DNA of 27,877 nt from Tieghemiomyces parasiticus (GCA_027575765.1 JANBPT010000628.1:1-27877); one strand, 5' to 3'. Positions 10,206 to 20,733 are shown, numbered from the stretch's first letter. Made by a program: numbers and translations. The notes: generated by a model not told the origin, from the sequence alone.

Positions 10206-12120
10206 ATGGCGCCTGCCTCCCAGCGCTCTAAGCCCCTCCACCCCAAACTGGGCAAAAAGCCCAGTGGTACCCCGAGCGACAAGAGCAAGTACAATAACAA
10301 GCGGAAGGCACCCAGTACCGAAGAAAGTAAGTAGAAAGGAGGATGGGCTAACCACGGGAAACAGGCTGGTGGATAACTACTCGCCCTGGCCGGCCGCCCT
10401 TGTATCACCCAACTCTCTTCCTCGTTTAAGCCGACCTCGACTGATCCTCCACGTTTTTTTTTCCTTCTTTCCACTTAACCATGACCACACACTAGTCCCA
10501 GCAAAGCCGGTGACTGGTGCCGATGCCGAGCCCACCAACAAGCGGGGCCCAGGTTTCCGGAAGCCCAAGCACGAGGTCATCGTGCAGGCCAAGGCGCTCT
10601 GGGAGGACGCCCGGTCTTCCGCGTTGGACGCCGCGGCCCAGAAGGGCGTCGTTGATAAGCTAGTGGGTGTTCTCGAGGGACATATCGCCGAGATGTGCTT
10701 CAAGGAGGATGGCTCGCGTATCCTGCAGACCTGCCTGAAGAACGGGACCCCGCAGCAGCGCTATCTGATCGCGGACGAGCTAAAAGGCAACTACCTCAAA
10801 ATGATCCGTCAGACCTACCCGCGGCACCTGCTTCTCAAGGTAATGATATACTGCCCCAAGCGTCGCGGTGAGATTATCCAGGAATTCGACCAATTCATCC
10901 CGAAGCTCATTACCCACCGCGACGCCGCCGAGGCCCTGGAGGAGATCTACGTTGCCTATGCCACGCCGAAGCAGCGCCGGCAGATGATCCAGGAGTTTTA
11001 CGGGCGCGAGTTTTCCCTGTTTAAGAAGAAGGACGACAGCCGGTCGCTGGCTGACATCTTGGCCGAGGCCCCGCAGAAGCGTGAAGCCATCCTGCGCAAT
11101 ATCTTGGACCATGTCACCCAGGCCGTCAACAAGGGCACCATTACCTTCAGCCTGCTGCACCACGCGGCCTTGGAGTACCTGACACAGGCCACTGACGCCG
11201 AGGCGACCCGGATGGTAGACCTGCTCAAGGAGCACGTGCCAGAAATTCTCCACACCAAGGACGGTTCGCAGGTGGCCATGCAGGTCATTGCGCGGGCCAA
11301 TACCAAGGAACGGCGGAACATCATCAAGGCGCTTAAGCCCTACGTCAAGAAGGTGTGTGACGACGAGTACGGGTTTTTGGTGATCTTGGCTGTGTTCGAC
11401 TTGGTGGATGATACCGTACTCGTAAACAAGCTCATTGTGACCGAGATGGCCAAAGAACTGGGTGACCTGATGGCCAGCGCCTCGGGACGCTGCACTCTGG
11501 CCTACCTGTTCGCCGGACGGGCGCACAAGTACCTGATCCACGACCAGATCCAGCGGCTGGCAAGTCTCGATACTCTGCGGGCGGCCACAAGTAAGAAGAA
11601 CCCGATGCTTCGTGAGAAGGAGCTGCGCAAGACCCTCGAACCTCACCTCCAGGCCTACTTTACCGAGCACGTGTCCGAGTCCCTGGTCGAAACCTACCCA
11701 TCTCAAGTCCTGGTGGACTACCTCCTGAACGCTGAGGGTGATACACGCCCTGTCGTGGCTAAACTGGCCGAAGCCCTCGCTGCCGAACCCCTGGAGGACA
11801 ATGAGAACCACGTGCTTAACAGTTCGGTCGCCCGGCACGCGCTGGCTGCCCTCGTCCGTGCCGAGAAGGGTGACAAGCCGCTTCATGTTACTCGGGCAGA
11901 CCGGACTCCGGTGGCCCCCCAGCTGTGGAGGGCCGTCCAGGATCACATCGCCAAATTGGCCCTGGGGGAGGGCGCCTACCTGCTTTCGGCCCTGGCTAAT
12001 CACCCGACCTGCGGCCCAGACGTGCGTCAGGCCCTAGGCGCCCACAAGAAAGCCATCAAGGCTGCCGCCAGTGACGAGAACAAGGGACCCTTAACCCTTC
12101 TGACTGCTCTGTCATCGTAG
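10206..12120 (+). CDS. PUF6: Puf6-type pumilio-repeat RNA-binding protein (two exons)
   Basis: The coding parts are exon 1 10206-10326 and exon 2 10502-12120, joined in phase 1, giving 579 residues (yeast Puf6 is about 650). The basic N-terminus (residues 1-60, many Lys/Arg/Ser/Pro) resembles a nucleolar targeting region. Pumilio-like helical repeats occupy about 80-360 (for example FKEDGSRILQTCL at 107-119 and HTKDGSQVAMQVI at 291-303). A CPL domain covers about 365-500, with the typical SGRCTLAYLFAGR and SKKNPMLREKELRK segments at 368-380 and 404-417. Puf6/Puf-A proteins bind structured nucleic acid without the strict base code of classic Pumilio; in yeast Puf6 represses ASH1 mRNA and assists 60S subunit assembly in the nucleolus. 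The ATG at 10206 lies in a good context (ATCATGG); the longer frame begins at a non-ATG codon inside what must be 5' leader plus intron. A 407-codon antisense frame opposite it is a codon-bias shadow. Family certain; the exact biological role is transferred from yeast. Confidence 0.93.
10327..10501 (+). other. PUF6 intron (175 bases)
   Basis: The donor is GTAAGTAG and the acceptor is ACTAGTCCCAG. A C/T-rich tract (about 10450-10472) and a CTTAAC branch-like site lie upstream of the acceptor. Removing it joins the Met-led basic N-terminus to the pumilio frame; without removal exon 1 hits a stop at 10332. Confidence 0.88.
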
Positions 12121-12512
12121 TTGAGCTCCGAGAAGGATTTCGTGGTAGCGGCGGGGTCCTTAGGTTTGGACCGCTTCGTTTTGGCATGTCACAGTTCTAC
12201 GGTTACGAACATTCAGTAAAGATTGGGTGGTATCCCAAGTAGTTTCCTTTCTAATGACAGGGGATGGTAGTAATTGTTGGGAACGGCAGCGCGTTTAGTG
12301 CTTACCAGATTTTGAGCTCGTTGGGATCGCCGCCGGTCATGGCACACGTACTCCCAATCATGTTGCCAGGCAGCGGTCACACTATCTCATTTATACTATA
12401 GCCTTCACATAATTTGCCTAGTTAAAGCATTCCAGATCTTGACCATATTAACGTTGGTCAAGTACGTATCTTTATTCCCTTGCCGTCGCAGTGACTGATC
12501 CCTTTGCTAGTC
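12121..12512. other. PUF6-TIM21 intergenic region
   Basis: This tandem spacer must hold the PUF6 3' end and the TIM21 promoter. No AATAAA follows PUF6. TTATACTATA at 12391-12400, about 120 bases before the TIM21 ATG, is a weak TATA-like candidate. Confidence 0.5.
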
Positions 12513-13571
12513 ATGTCTCTCCGTATAGCAGCTATGTCCAACTGCGGAGTCTCGAATGCGCTCCGTTGGGCCCCTCTCACGTATGGACGAATGGCACCTC
12601 GGACCGCTCCTGGCCTACTCGGCAACTCGGTGCTCGGGTAAGTTGCCCTGGCTCAAGGAAGCGGCTAGCGTTTCGACAGAAGTCCGGATCCATGTAACGC
12701 GCGGTAACCCTATCCAAACGACCCGGCGTGGGTTCTCTGGCATGGCTAAGAACGGTTGAGCCTATTGCCCCTAACCCCTCGTTGCCTTTCATTTGCCCCT
12801 TCGTTTGCCGATACAACCATCTTTTCGCCGTCCCAATGCAGTCAGCGGTTCACCACGCTCCCTTTTCCGCGGAAATCCTCTCTCAGCGGTCGTTCCTGCC
12901 GTCGGTCCCATCCCCGACCATCTGCGTTCCGTCCCCGCCTTCAGCCGATCCGCTTAGTCAACACTCAGGCCTTGATCTACCGGGTCCAGTCGGCCGCCCG
13001 CACCACCGGCAACCTGGCCGTTATTTGCGTCGGCCTCGCGATCCTCGGTGGCGTACCATATTTTCTCTTCTCAGACCTCCTGGGTTCCGAGGGCCACATC
13101 CGGTGGTTCTCAGACGCCCTCCAAAGGATCCGGCACGACCCGGACGTGATCAAGTACGTGGGCACACCCATCAAGGGATACGGTGACCCGGGATCCCGTA
13201 TGGCCCGTAACCGCACCATTAACCACACCCTGACCCGAGACGCCCGTGGGGTTGAACACTTGCTGATCCGGTTTTACATTGAGGGCCCGAAAGACACCGG
13301 TACCGTCAAACTCGAGCTGAGCAAGGACGCGCGTGGGGCGTGGCACTACAACTATATCCTAGTGGAGGTGCCCGGCCACGGTCGGTCGTCCTGGCGGATC
13401 GTGGTGGACACGAGCCGTCCGGCCCCGCCGCCGGCCTGGCGGGAGACCCTAGCCGACACCCAGGCTTTTATCGTCACAGAAGGTTGTCGAGCTTGGCATG
13501 TCACCAAGCAGTGCAGCCTCGTCGCCTATGACCACGCTCGGGACTGGATCGCGTCGTTCCGCGACCGGTGA
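12513..13571 (+). CDS. TIM21: Tim21, subunit of the mitochondrial TIM23 translocase (two exons)
   Basis: The coding parts are exon 1 12513-12637 and exon 2 12842-13571, joined in phase 2, giving 284 residues (yeast Tim21 is 239). Residues 1-80 are rich in Arg and Ser and have no Asp or Glu, as in a cleavable mitochondrial presequence. One membrane helix lies at about 98-118 (NLAVICVGLAILGGVPYFLF). The intermembrane-space Tim21 fold follows at about 145-232, with the family hallmarks YVGTPIKGYGDP (147-158), an Arg-rich NRTINHT, IRFYIEGPKDTGTV (184-197) and LVEVPG (215-220). Tim21 sits in the inner membrane, links TOM to TIM23 and to respiratory complexes, and helps sort proteins with stop-transfer signals. 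The exon-2 frame has no ATG before the presequence; the upstream ATG, clean donor and exact phase match decide the start. The C-terminal 50 residues or so after the fold are an extension I do not recognise. The gene is convergent with SMC6. Confidence 0.9.
12638..12841 (+). other. TIM21 intron (204 bases)
   Basis: The donor is G|GTAAGTT and the acceptor is CCAATGCAG. CCTAACCCC near 12769 is a branch-point candidate, followed by C/T-rich sequence. The ATG inside the acceptor (12836) leads into a different frame and is not the start. Confidence 0.78.
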
Positions 13572-13885
13572 TTCATACATGGTGCGAACTTGGATTACCC
13601 CGAGGTATGGTGGACTAGGCCGAGAAGGGGCCGCCCTTTGCACCGTAACCAATAAAATCGATACATGACCTGTTGCAGCACTTCCCGTCGCCCATTGAAC
13701 ATTCAAATACAGCCCAACATGTCGATCCCCGAAATGTTATTCCACGCTCCCCAATCACCTCTAAATATAAATAAAAATAAAGTACCAGCTAAGTCATGGT
13801 TGCGGCTATTTATATTTAAAACTACAGGATTATCAAGGGGGGGGGCGTTGCATACTGTGTATTTGCCAAAAAAAAGTACACGCAG
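13572..13885. other. Convergent spacer between TIM21 and SMC6
   Basis: Both genes terminate into this 314-base region, which is AT-rich between about 13760 and 13830 and contains a G9 run near 13837-13845. It holds the poly(A) signals of one or both genes and no reading frame of note. Confidence 0.6.
13651..13656 (+). terminator. Poly(A) signal AATAAA downstream of TIM21
   Basis: A canonical AATAAA lies 80 bases after the TIM21 stop codon; two more copies occur near 13769-13783. Position fits 3'-end formation of TIM21 mRNA. Confidence 0.45.
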
Positions 13886-16800
13886 TTATACAGCCCGGCG
13901 CTTTGGATCACTCATACGGGTGACATGAACATCCGGTCCGAGCGACACGCTGTTCATGCCCTGCGGGGTGATGAGGATGTATTGGGTATCGCTTCCCTGA
14001 CGGGCCGACTCGATGAGCATCTGGGTACTGATCCGTCGGTTAATTTGGTCCTGGAACACATCGTACTCGTCTAGGGCGCGGATTGGGCACCCCATAGACT
14101 CCCACAGGGCGAGGAGTAGACAGATGGTCGAGAAGGACTTTTCCCCGCCGGACAGCGACTTGGGGTCCTTGTCACGGGTGAGGGGCGGAGCGCCTCCTTC
14201 GTTGGTGGCACCTCCTGCCGCCTCGACGTCCCCGGCAATCATATTCGCATCGTCAGTCTGCACGCGTGGGTTGAGCCGCTGGTTACGATGGTCAATCTCG
14301 AGCCGACCGGCGAAGCCACGTTGGGCCAAGTGCCAGAGGAAGTTGGCCTTGGCGCGCACGGCGATGCTCTCACGGAACTGGTGCCACCGTTCGGTGCGGA
14401 TACGGACGGCCTCCTGCAGTTCGCTAATCAGTGTTTCCATAGCTACAATATCTGTCTTGGCTTTCCGGTAGGCTTCGATTCTCGTCTGGGCCTCGCGGGC
14501 AATTTCCTCCAGGTTAGCTCCGTGGACCCGTTCGACCTCCCGGAGTCGGCAGTCAATGGTGGTGATCTCGCGGTCCAGGTGTTTAGGGGACCGTGTTGTG
14601 TCGACTCGATCGGGACAGAACTCGGTGGCCTGGGCTGTCGCCATGGCCACAGCGGCGTCCAGGGTGTCGGCGGTTTCTCGGGCGGCCGCCACGGCCTGCT
14701 CGGCCTCCTCACGCTTACCCCGCCAGTGCGCGAGGCGCTTCTCGATCTGAATTCGGTCGCCCATGACCCGGTCGGTGGTTGCAGAATTTTGGTTGATAGC
14801 AGCGCGAACCCGTTGTTCCTGCTGTTCTACCTCCTCACGACGTTCCTGCTGGGCAACCAGTTCCTGGGTCAGTGGGACCAGCTGCTGGTGGGCGTCGGTA
14901 AACTGGCGACGGATTAGATCAATCTGTCGGTCGAGGCCTTCCAATTCGGCGGCGAGCGCAGCCACGGTAGCTGGATCCAGTTCCCGTAGTTCCTCTTCCA
15001 ATTTCTCGATCGCGACGGCCGCCTCACGGGCCTCGTTTTGGGCGTCCCGGCCGACCCGACGCGCCGCCTGGATCTGCCGCGAAAGCTGGCGGAGGGCGTC
15101 GTCCCCGGCTGCTACGGCCGCGCGGGCCTCCTCGCTCGCCCGTTCACGCTCGAGCAATTCGGCCTCGCTGCGGGCGATACGGGCCTCAATATCCCGGGCG
15201 AAGCGTGGGGGTCCTCGGTACGGATTGACGGCCATAGAAGCGAGCCCGCCACGTCGGCCAACCTGGAAGCCTTCGACAGTATAGCAGGCGGTGACGTTAG
15301 GTGGGAATTGGCCCTGATTACTGCTCATGACACGATCAGCCTCAGCACGCTGCTCAACCAGAATGATCTGCTCAATTCGGTGGCTGTTAATCAGCTGACA
15401 CTTGACAGCCTCGTTTTCGAACTTGAGCACGCGTAGAATGGTCAAGAACTCCGGGGCGGGTTCCCCGGCGGCGTAATTGAAGGCCTCGAATTTGGACACG
15501 ATGACGCGCGAGGCGCACCGGTGCCGCTTCAGAATAGCGGCCAGGAGCCGCTGGTCGTGGTGGTCCTCTACGACAAAGGCGTTGAGAACCCAATTCAACA
15601 CCGACTCTAAAGTATCGGCCCACTGGGGCTGGATGAGCTTGACGTACAACCCTAACGGGCCCAAGGGACGGCCGCCAGACCAGCCCGTCTCGCGTTGGAT
15701 GTCGCGTAGTACCTCTGGGACGGTCTTGCCGAACGAGGTCATTTGGTTGGCCTGGCCGCGGCGCAGCTGGTCAAGGGTCTGCCGGGTCTGATCGACCTCC
15801 CGGGCTGTATCGCGCAGTCGCGTTCGCGCGGCGTCGCTCTCAATTTGGCGCTCGCGCTGCTCGCGGTCCAGCCGGGCCAGGTCGGCTGCAGCCGTTTTTT
15901 GGTCTTCCTCGAGGCGCTCCAGCCGGTGGCGGTGCTGTCGGATGGTTGCGTGCTTGGCGTCGCGTTCAGGCTGTAGATCGATCTGGGCGCGAGCCTGTTC
16001 CCGTTCGATACTTTCCTGCAGGGCGGTACGGCGTCGTTTGAGTCCCTTCATCTCCTGGTCCATCTCCAGTTCCTCCGACTTGATCCGGTTGACCTGCTCC
16101 TGCAGGCTGCGCACCTCGCGGGCCACCGACTCGTGTTGGCCCCGCAAAGGGCCCTGCTCGCTCACCAGCGCCTGCAGTTCAGTCTCCAGTTGGGCCGTGC
16201 GCGCCCCTAAATCCTCCATACGGGCCTGCTCCTTGGCTATGGCCTCGTCAACGGCGGGCAGTTTCCGTTCGGCGCGCTCCACCCGGCCCACGGCGGCGCG
16301 GTACTCCTCTTCCTTCTCGGTGACCTGGGCCCAGGCCATCTCCCGCTTGAGACCCTCCAGTTTGACGGCCAGGTCACGCGCACTCTGCAGGTCCTTATAC
16401 TTGCGCTCGTACTCTTTGGCCTCTGAGAGCAGGCCCGGTAGGAGCTCCTTCTTAAGCCGGACGGTGCCCTCGGTTGTGTCGAGGCTTTCCTGGATGACGG
16501 CGTGGTCAGCCTGTAGCTGGGCGAGCTGCGTGCCCTTGAGGAAGAACTTGTACTTTTCCTCCGAAGTGGTGGAGTTGAGGAACTGGCGGGCGGCGTCCTG
16601 GGACAAGACGTTCAGCGGGTTGTCGATCTGGATGGCCATGTGGTCACAGATAGCTAGAAGATCGTCCCGTTTAGTGGACACCACACGATCGTTGAGCGAG
16701 CTCCGAAGCCGGTACCCACTGGCCCCGTCCCGCGACAGAATGCGTTCCACAATGACGGCGTCGCCGTATACCTCTGGCAGGTAGGCGTCACGACCACGGT

Positions 16801-17083
16801 TGCGCAGGCGGAGGGTGATAACAGCTCGGGACGTGCCCTCGCGGATCAGGTGCTTCATGCTGGTAGCCCGCTGGGTGGCGGCGGCCTTACCACCCAACGC
16901 AACGACGATGGCCGTGAGCACGGCGCTCTTGCCGCTCCCGTTGTGTCCAATAACGAAGTTGATCTTGGAGCCGAGGTTAACCTGGATGTAGTCGTGGCAC
17001 ATGAAGTTGTCCAGGATGATGTACTCAATAATGCCCAATTGAGGGCCTGAGGCCCGGGTGGGGGCGGAGTCGACGTCGGGCAT
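13886..17083 (-). CDS. SMC6: Smc6, ATPase subunit of the SMC5/6 complex
   Basis: A single uninterrupted frame of 1065 residues, close to the family length of about 1100, starts at an ATG and ends with the usual Smc6 C-terminus (ITPQGM...VTRMSDP). The order is: N-terminal ATPase half with Walker A GHNGSGKS (46-53) preceded by the Smc6-typical DNFMCHDYIQVNLG; the NPLNVLSQDAARQFL segment (155-169), diagnostic of Smc6; coiled coil about 190-450; hinge about 455-630; second coiled coil about 630-900; ABC signature LSGGEKSFST (977-986); Walker B with catalytic Glu in PIRALDEYDVF (about 1000-1010). All ATPase motifs are intact. Smc6 pairs with Smc5 and the Nse subunits in the nucleus for homologous recombination repair, replication-fork stability and rDNA maintenance. 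No intron is needed, unlike PUF6 and TIM21. Several antisense frames of 130-280 codons are shadows. Confidence 0.96.
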   Translation of the reverse strand: MPDVDSAPTRASGPQLGIIEYIILDNFMCHDYIQVNLGSKINFVIGHNGSGKSAVLTAIVVALGGKAAATQRATSMKHLIREGTSRAVITLRLRNRGRDAYLPEVYGDAVIVERILSRDGASGYRLRSSLNDRVVSTKRDDLLAICDHMAIQIDNPLNVLSQDAARQFLNSTTSEEKYKFFLKGTQLAQLQADHAVIQESLDTTEGTVRLKKELLPGLLSEAKEYERKYKDLQSARDLAVKLEGLKREMAWAQVTEKEEEYRAAVGRVERAERKLPAVDEAIAKEQARMEDLGARTAQLETELQALVSEQGPLRGQHESVAREVRSLQEQVNRIKSEELEMDQEMKGLKRRRTALQESIEREQARAQIDLQPERDAKHATIRQHRHRLERLEEDQKTAAADLARLDREQRERQIESDAARTRLRDTAREVDQTRQTLDQLRRGQANQMTSFGKTVPEVLRDIQRETGWSGGRPLGPLGLYVKLIQPQWADTLESVLNWVLNAFVVEDHHDQRLLAAILKRHRCASRVIVSKFEAFNYAAGEPAPEFLTILRVLKFENEAVKCQLINSHRIEQIILVEQRAEADRVMSSNQGQFPPNVTACYTVEGFQVGRRGGLASMAVNPYRGPPRFARDIEARIARSEAELLERERASEEARAAVAAGDDALRQLSRQIQAARRVGRDAQNEAREAAVAIEKLEEELRELDPATVAALAAELEGLDRQIDLIRRQFTDAHQQLVPLTQELVAQQERREEVEQQEQRVRAAINQNSATTDRVMGDRIQIEKRLAHWRGKREEAEQAVAAARETADTLDAAVAMATAQATEFCPDRVDTTRSPKHLDREITTIDCRLREVERVHGANLEEIAREAQTRIEAYRKAKTDIVAMETLISELQEAVRIRTERWHQFRESIAVRAKANFLWHLAQRGFAGRLEIDHRNQRLNPRVQTDDANMIAGDVEAAGGATNEGGAPPLTRDKDPKSLSGGEKSFSTICLLLALWESMGCPIRALDEYDVFQDQINRRISTQMLIESARQGSDTQYILITPQGMNSVSLGPDVHVTRMSDPKRRAV

Positions 17084-17776
17084 GCGGGAATTGTGACGGC
17101 ACCGCGATGTCGACAGATAAACGGGTGAGTGAAAGGCGCAATAGAGGCGAGCGCCGCGGCCGGGATACGGATAGACTTAGGATACTTGATAATCAGGACG
17201 GAGCCGGTTACATCGGGGAATGAAGCAACCCCAAGTCGGAGCGAGGAAAGATTTGGACGGTGTAAACAACTCCTGTGATGACTGCCAATGGGCGGTACAC
17301 ATTGGATCTTGGCCACTTGACAGGCGCGACTGCGGCAGGGGGCCAGTAGTTGGAGGAGATCGATTGGCCCAGGAGCGCCGAGGTCTAAACGGCCAAGCTA
17401 CGCGTGTTTACGTTATTTTACGCCACTTCAGGTGTTGCCTGCCAGCCCGCGTTGCGCAAGCCCAGTAGTTAGCTGACCTTGCCCTGGAGCGGTCCACAAC
17501 TCCGCCGAGTGATTAGGTTAGGGTCCTTGAGTGCTACAGCCGCTCGCTATCTATTACCATATCCACAGGTTATCTCCAACCAAGCTCGCGATCTACATCC
17601 CACCTGGCTATTGGTAAACATCAGTATGGTCATCAGTCTTTATATAGAAATATCTACACTACGGAGGCGGCGCAATGCCAGCTACATTATGTATTGTAGT
17701 TTGCGCCTTCGAGCTCTTTGCTTACGGCTAGATATGATAGGAGCGTACCGCTAGATTTGGATACCAAGGTCATTGA
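17084..17776. other. Spacer upstream of SMC6 (promoter side)
   Basis: These 693 bases separate the SMC6 start from the 3' end of the next minus-strand gene, so they hold the SMC6 promoter and that gene's 3' region. No TATA box or reading frame worth calling was seen; 17620-17700 is AT-rich. Confidence 0.5.
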
Positions 17777-18775
17777 CTAGGTCGAACCCCCCGCTACGGC
17801 GGAGATTGAAGGGGCATCCATGGAAAGTACGGATTCACGTTGGCGGGCCCGATCGTCGTCGCCATGACGGGGATACCAGAGCCGGGTGCCAGTCGCTACA
17901 TCACTAGCGATGCCTGCGGTGAGCTTCTTGGATCTCGGACATGGACTCAGACCCGTGAAACATTGCGGAATGTCAACCGGTAGGAGAGTATTATCGTGCA
18001 GGTGTGTATCCGACGACGACGAGCTCGAGGGGTCGGCGAGTTGGACGGCAGGTGTGGAGGTGGGATGGCAGTCCTCGCCATCGTCAACGTCGTCGTAGGC
18101 TGCAGGCTTAGCGTTCGCGTTCCGGCTCCGTTTTAGGAAGGCCCGCAGTGATCGACAGACATGGAATGGGCTGGCCTTGCCTACCGTGAGGGTTGTGTCG
18201 GAATCCTCGCGCCACGGTGCTGTCGTCGCCCCCCCAGCGCCCAATAAATTTTGGGTATGGTGGCGAAGTTGGTCATGGCCGTCGCTCTCGCTGTCTTCCG
18301 CCACTAGAGTGGTATCCGAGGACTGGCTGCTTCGATCGCTACCAAAGCGGTGCCAAAGTCGGCGCAGGAGCGTCGTTTGTTTAGTATCCGAATCGATATC
18401 GGACCCGTGGCGAGACGGGTTGGTCAACTTAGCCGGGCGCTTTCCGATACATAAACTTCCCAGGCCGGGAAAGCATGATGTGGACTTCACGCCGTCCTTG
18501 CAAGCAACGTACTCCTTCAAGGACGATACGAAAGCCTCGTCATCGAACCTGGTGGTGGGGGTATTCGTGGAGACAGATGAAAGGTCACCGGGCGTGAACT
18601 CCGGGCGGAAATGCTTGTTCAGGAACTGGGACAACGGGCGACGGTGGTTGGAACCGTCCACTTTGTACACAAACGGGTGACTAGGGATGGGTTCGGTGTT
18701 GGTGGCTCCGGATGGAACAAGCGCAAACAGTATCGACACACCAAACGCGGCAGGGAAAAGGCGCATCGGAAGCAT
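17777..18775 (-). CDS. Predicted secreted protein with duplicated CFxGL motif, unknown function
   Basis: 332 residues from the first ATG of the frame (an upstream in-frame TTG adds five residues and is unlikely). Residues 1 to about 23 form a clear signal peptide: Arg at position 5, a hydrophobic core (FPAAFGVSILFALV) and a small-residue cleavage region (PSGA). The mature part is hydrophilic and rich in Ser, Thr, Asp, Arg and His. Two copies of a motif are visible: CFPGLGSLC (101-109) followed by K.PAKLT, and CFTGLSPC (272-279) followed by SKKLTAG. SDTTL occurs at 153-157 and 192-196, with SDTH at 255-258, suggesting partial internal duplication. Eight or so cysteines are spread through the protein. 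There is no transmembrane helix after the signal peptide, no catalytic motif and no family I recognise. A secreted effector, wall protein or proprotein are all possible; none is shown. Confidence 0.75.
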   Translation of the reverse strand: MLPMRLFPAAFGVSILFALVPSGATNTEPIPSHPFVYKVDGSNHRRPLSQFLNKHFRPEFTPGDLSSVSTNTPTTRFDDEAFVSSLKEYVACKDGVKSTSCFPGLGSLCIGKRPAKLTNPSRHGSDIDSDTKQTTLLRRLWHRFGSDRSSQSSDTTLVAEDSESDGHDQLRHHTQNLLGAGGATTAPWREDSDTTLTVGKASPFHVCRSLRAFLKRSRNANAKPAAYDDVDDGEDCHPTSTPAVQLADPSSSSSSDTHLHDNTLLPVDIPQCFTGLSPCPRSKKLTAGIASDVATGTRLWYPRHGDDDRARQRESVLSMDAPSISAVAGGST

Positions 18776-20380
18776 GGCGGAAAGAGACAAAGGGAAATGT
18801 GCTGATGGGGCCGGGTCGGGACGCCAGCGAGGTTGCTTTTGTAGAGCACTTTGGATGGTTGTAATTTTCTGGGAAAATCGGGGAATCGTCAGGGCGTTGG
18901 GTTCAGAAAATGGCTAGATGGATCGCCGTTGTGGCGTCTAATGGCGTAGCAGCGGGTAATAGTGCGTAATGGCGAGGGGCAGGTGGAGGAGACAAGTCCG
19001 GAATTTTGAAGATATAGAAGCAAGTCTGCTGACCAGGCACGATCAGGGCCTCTTTTAAATATAGCCAAATTTGGAGGAAGGAAGAGAGGGGGGAGGACAG
19101 GAAGTTCGCTCGATGTAGCCCTTACATCGGAGCTGCTGGTAAAGTAGATGGCCAATATCTAGGGGGGGTCGGGAGTGGTTTCCAAGTATATCATACCCGC
19201 TCTTTTCTTCCCCTACTTCCGCCAGCGGCTGCACACTAGCTACGGGTGTAACCAGCTGTAGCTCTATTGTACTATGCTTACCACTATCCATCATCTCGGA
19301 CTAGCGTATATCCGATTGGGTCAACTCACAATTGTGGCTGGTGTTTAAATCTACGATTAGTGGAGTACGCGAACTGGGCATGCCCGCACTGGACAGTGAC
19401 CATTGTTCTAGCGAGGTTGTCCGGTAAGTCGACGTGTACACCAACCGACCCGCGCTTATCCGGTCTTTGGAGAAGGTGACATCGGTCCCTTGTGCACAGC
19501 CCCGGCCCACTAGGAGAGCCCCCATTCGCCATGGGGTGGTACAGGACATGGCGGGATGTTGGCGTAGAAAAAGGGAGAGTAAAATTGATGGCAGAGAATG
19601 TCGAGAATGGTGGGTAGGAAAGAAGGACAACCGCTTCGTTGGTGTAGCTTATCCGGACGGGCCGAGTCTGTAGTTGTACAATGAGCCGTCAGTTACAGGC
19701 CACGATCGCCAGCGCAACGCGGATAGAGGGGTGGACATGGGGTGCAAAGAGTGACCAAGACGGGCTGTCATGACGCGGATCGGACTGGGTCGGAATAAAA
19801 AGCGAATGACCGACGGAATGGTAGGAGAGGCGATGTTTGACCGGTCGGAACAGAGCTGGTCCGGGCCGGGGATGAACGGAAAACACGCACACCGTACTAA
19901 ACTGAAGTCTCAAATGACGTCGAGGGAAAGCACTTCAGCTCTATAGTGGCAGCAGCCGCTTACGCCACAGAGGGTTTCGTTCAGTAGTGTTAAGGGCAAA
20001 ATGACACCGATCGAGTACAGGCTGCCCCACGGCCACCCTATTGGACCAGAAGGAGAGGGTAGCGGCTCGTCACCTGGGCGCATAGTCAATAGCGTAAAGG
20101 TAGGATTTATCTCAAACGGGTCGCTAAGTAAACTTCGCAGAAGGCGATGAATCCAGCTATATTATACTCTTTCTACAGTATAGTAGGCTGCCGAGCCATC
20201 TATTCGACACCGGTTGCCGCGCTGGCCGATCGAGGGTATAGGAGACTGAAATCGCTGCACCTTTATTCCGCCTCAAGCCTGCCATTCACCGCTAAGATTA
20301 AGGCCCTTCCAGGAATCATTTTCATTCGCCAATCCAACCTCCCGAGCGTAACATACCTAAAAACAATATTATAGTGCCAC
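18776..20380. other. Spacer with promoter of the secreted protein
   Basis: About 1.6 kb without a convincing gene. It carries the promoter region of the minus-strand secreted protein, including a TATA-like site at 19052-19063. A 75-codon ATG frame at 20147-20374 (plus) has no codon bias or motif and is not called. Confidence 0.45.
19052..19063 (-). promoter_or_regulatory. TATA-like element upstream of the secreted-protein gene
   Basis: On the minus strand the site reads TATATTTAAAAG, about 280 bases before the ATG at 18775. The distance implies a long 5' leader or that it is not the functional element. Confidence 0.25.
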
Positions 20381-20382
20381 GT

Positions 20383-20733
20383 ATGCTGATAACGCTTGCT
20401 GTCACTACGGCTGCTGTGACTATTGCGAGCTGCTCGGCAGATTGACTGAGTCTTCTGCTGAACGCCGCTGCGATCCAGCAGAGTTGGTACAGCTATTTCA
20501 TCATCCCATTTCCGCCGTGGTGGACCGTAAGCCTAACACATAAGCCAATCAAAGCTCCAAGGTCGACGACGATGCTAAACGGAGCCGTCAGAGCAGCCAC
20601 CACAAGGTCCGTTTTCACATCAGGTCGTTATAGCCATCACACCATATTCGGCAATGGCAGCATTGACAACTGTTGCTATTACGTCTTACACTTTGAAGGC
20701 GACACCAATTACGGCCACGTGGACTCAGTATAA
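20383..20733 (+). pseudogene. Broken secreted-protein-like frame with internal TGA
   Basis: An ATG at 20383 begins a 20-residue segment that looks like a signal peptide (MLITLAVTTAAV followed by TIASCSA), then meets TGA at 20443. The same frame continues open for 95 more codons to TAA at 20731, with many C/T-ending codons and patches such as NCCYY and FEGDTNYGH. Just downstream, frame 0 carries further gene-like codons (about 20808-20888) interrupted by TAA at 20769 and TAG at 20805. No donor site was found that would remove the TGA. The simplest reading is a decayed small secreted-protein gene with a nonsense and perhaps a frameshift change; a chance arrangement is also possible. No family recognised. 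Confidence 0.25.

Noticed and set aside
10780..12003. 407-codon minus-strand frame opposite PUF6
   Set aside because: It is the mirror of a strongly biased, conserved coding frame and shows no family motif; G/C-ending codons suppress stops on the opposite strand.
15942..16784. 280-codon Ser/Arg-rich plus-strand frame inside SMC6
   Set aside because: It is an antisense shadow of the coiled-coil region of Smc6; the composition is what complementing Glu/Arg/Leu codons produces.
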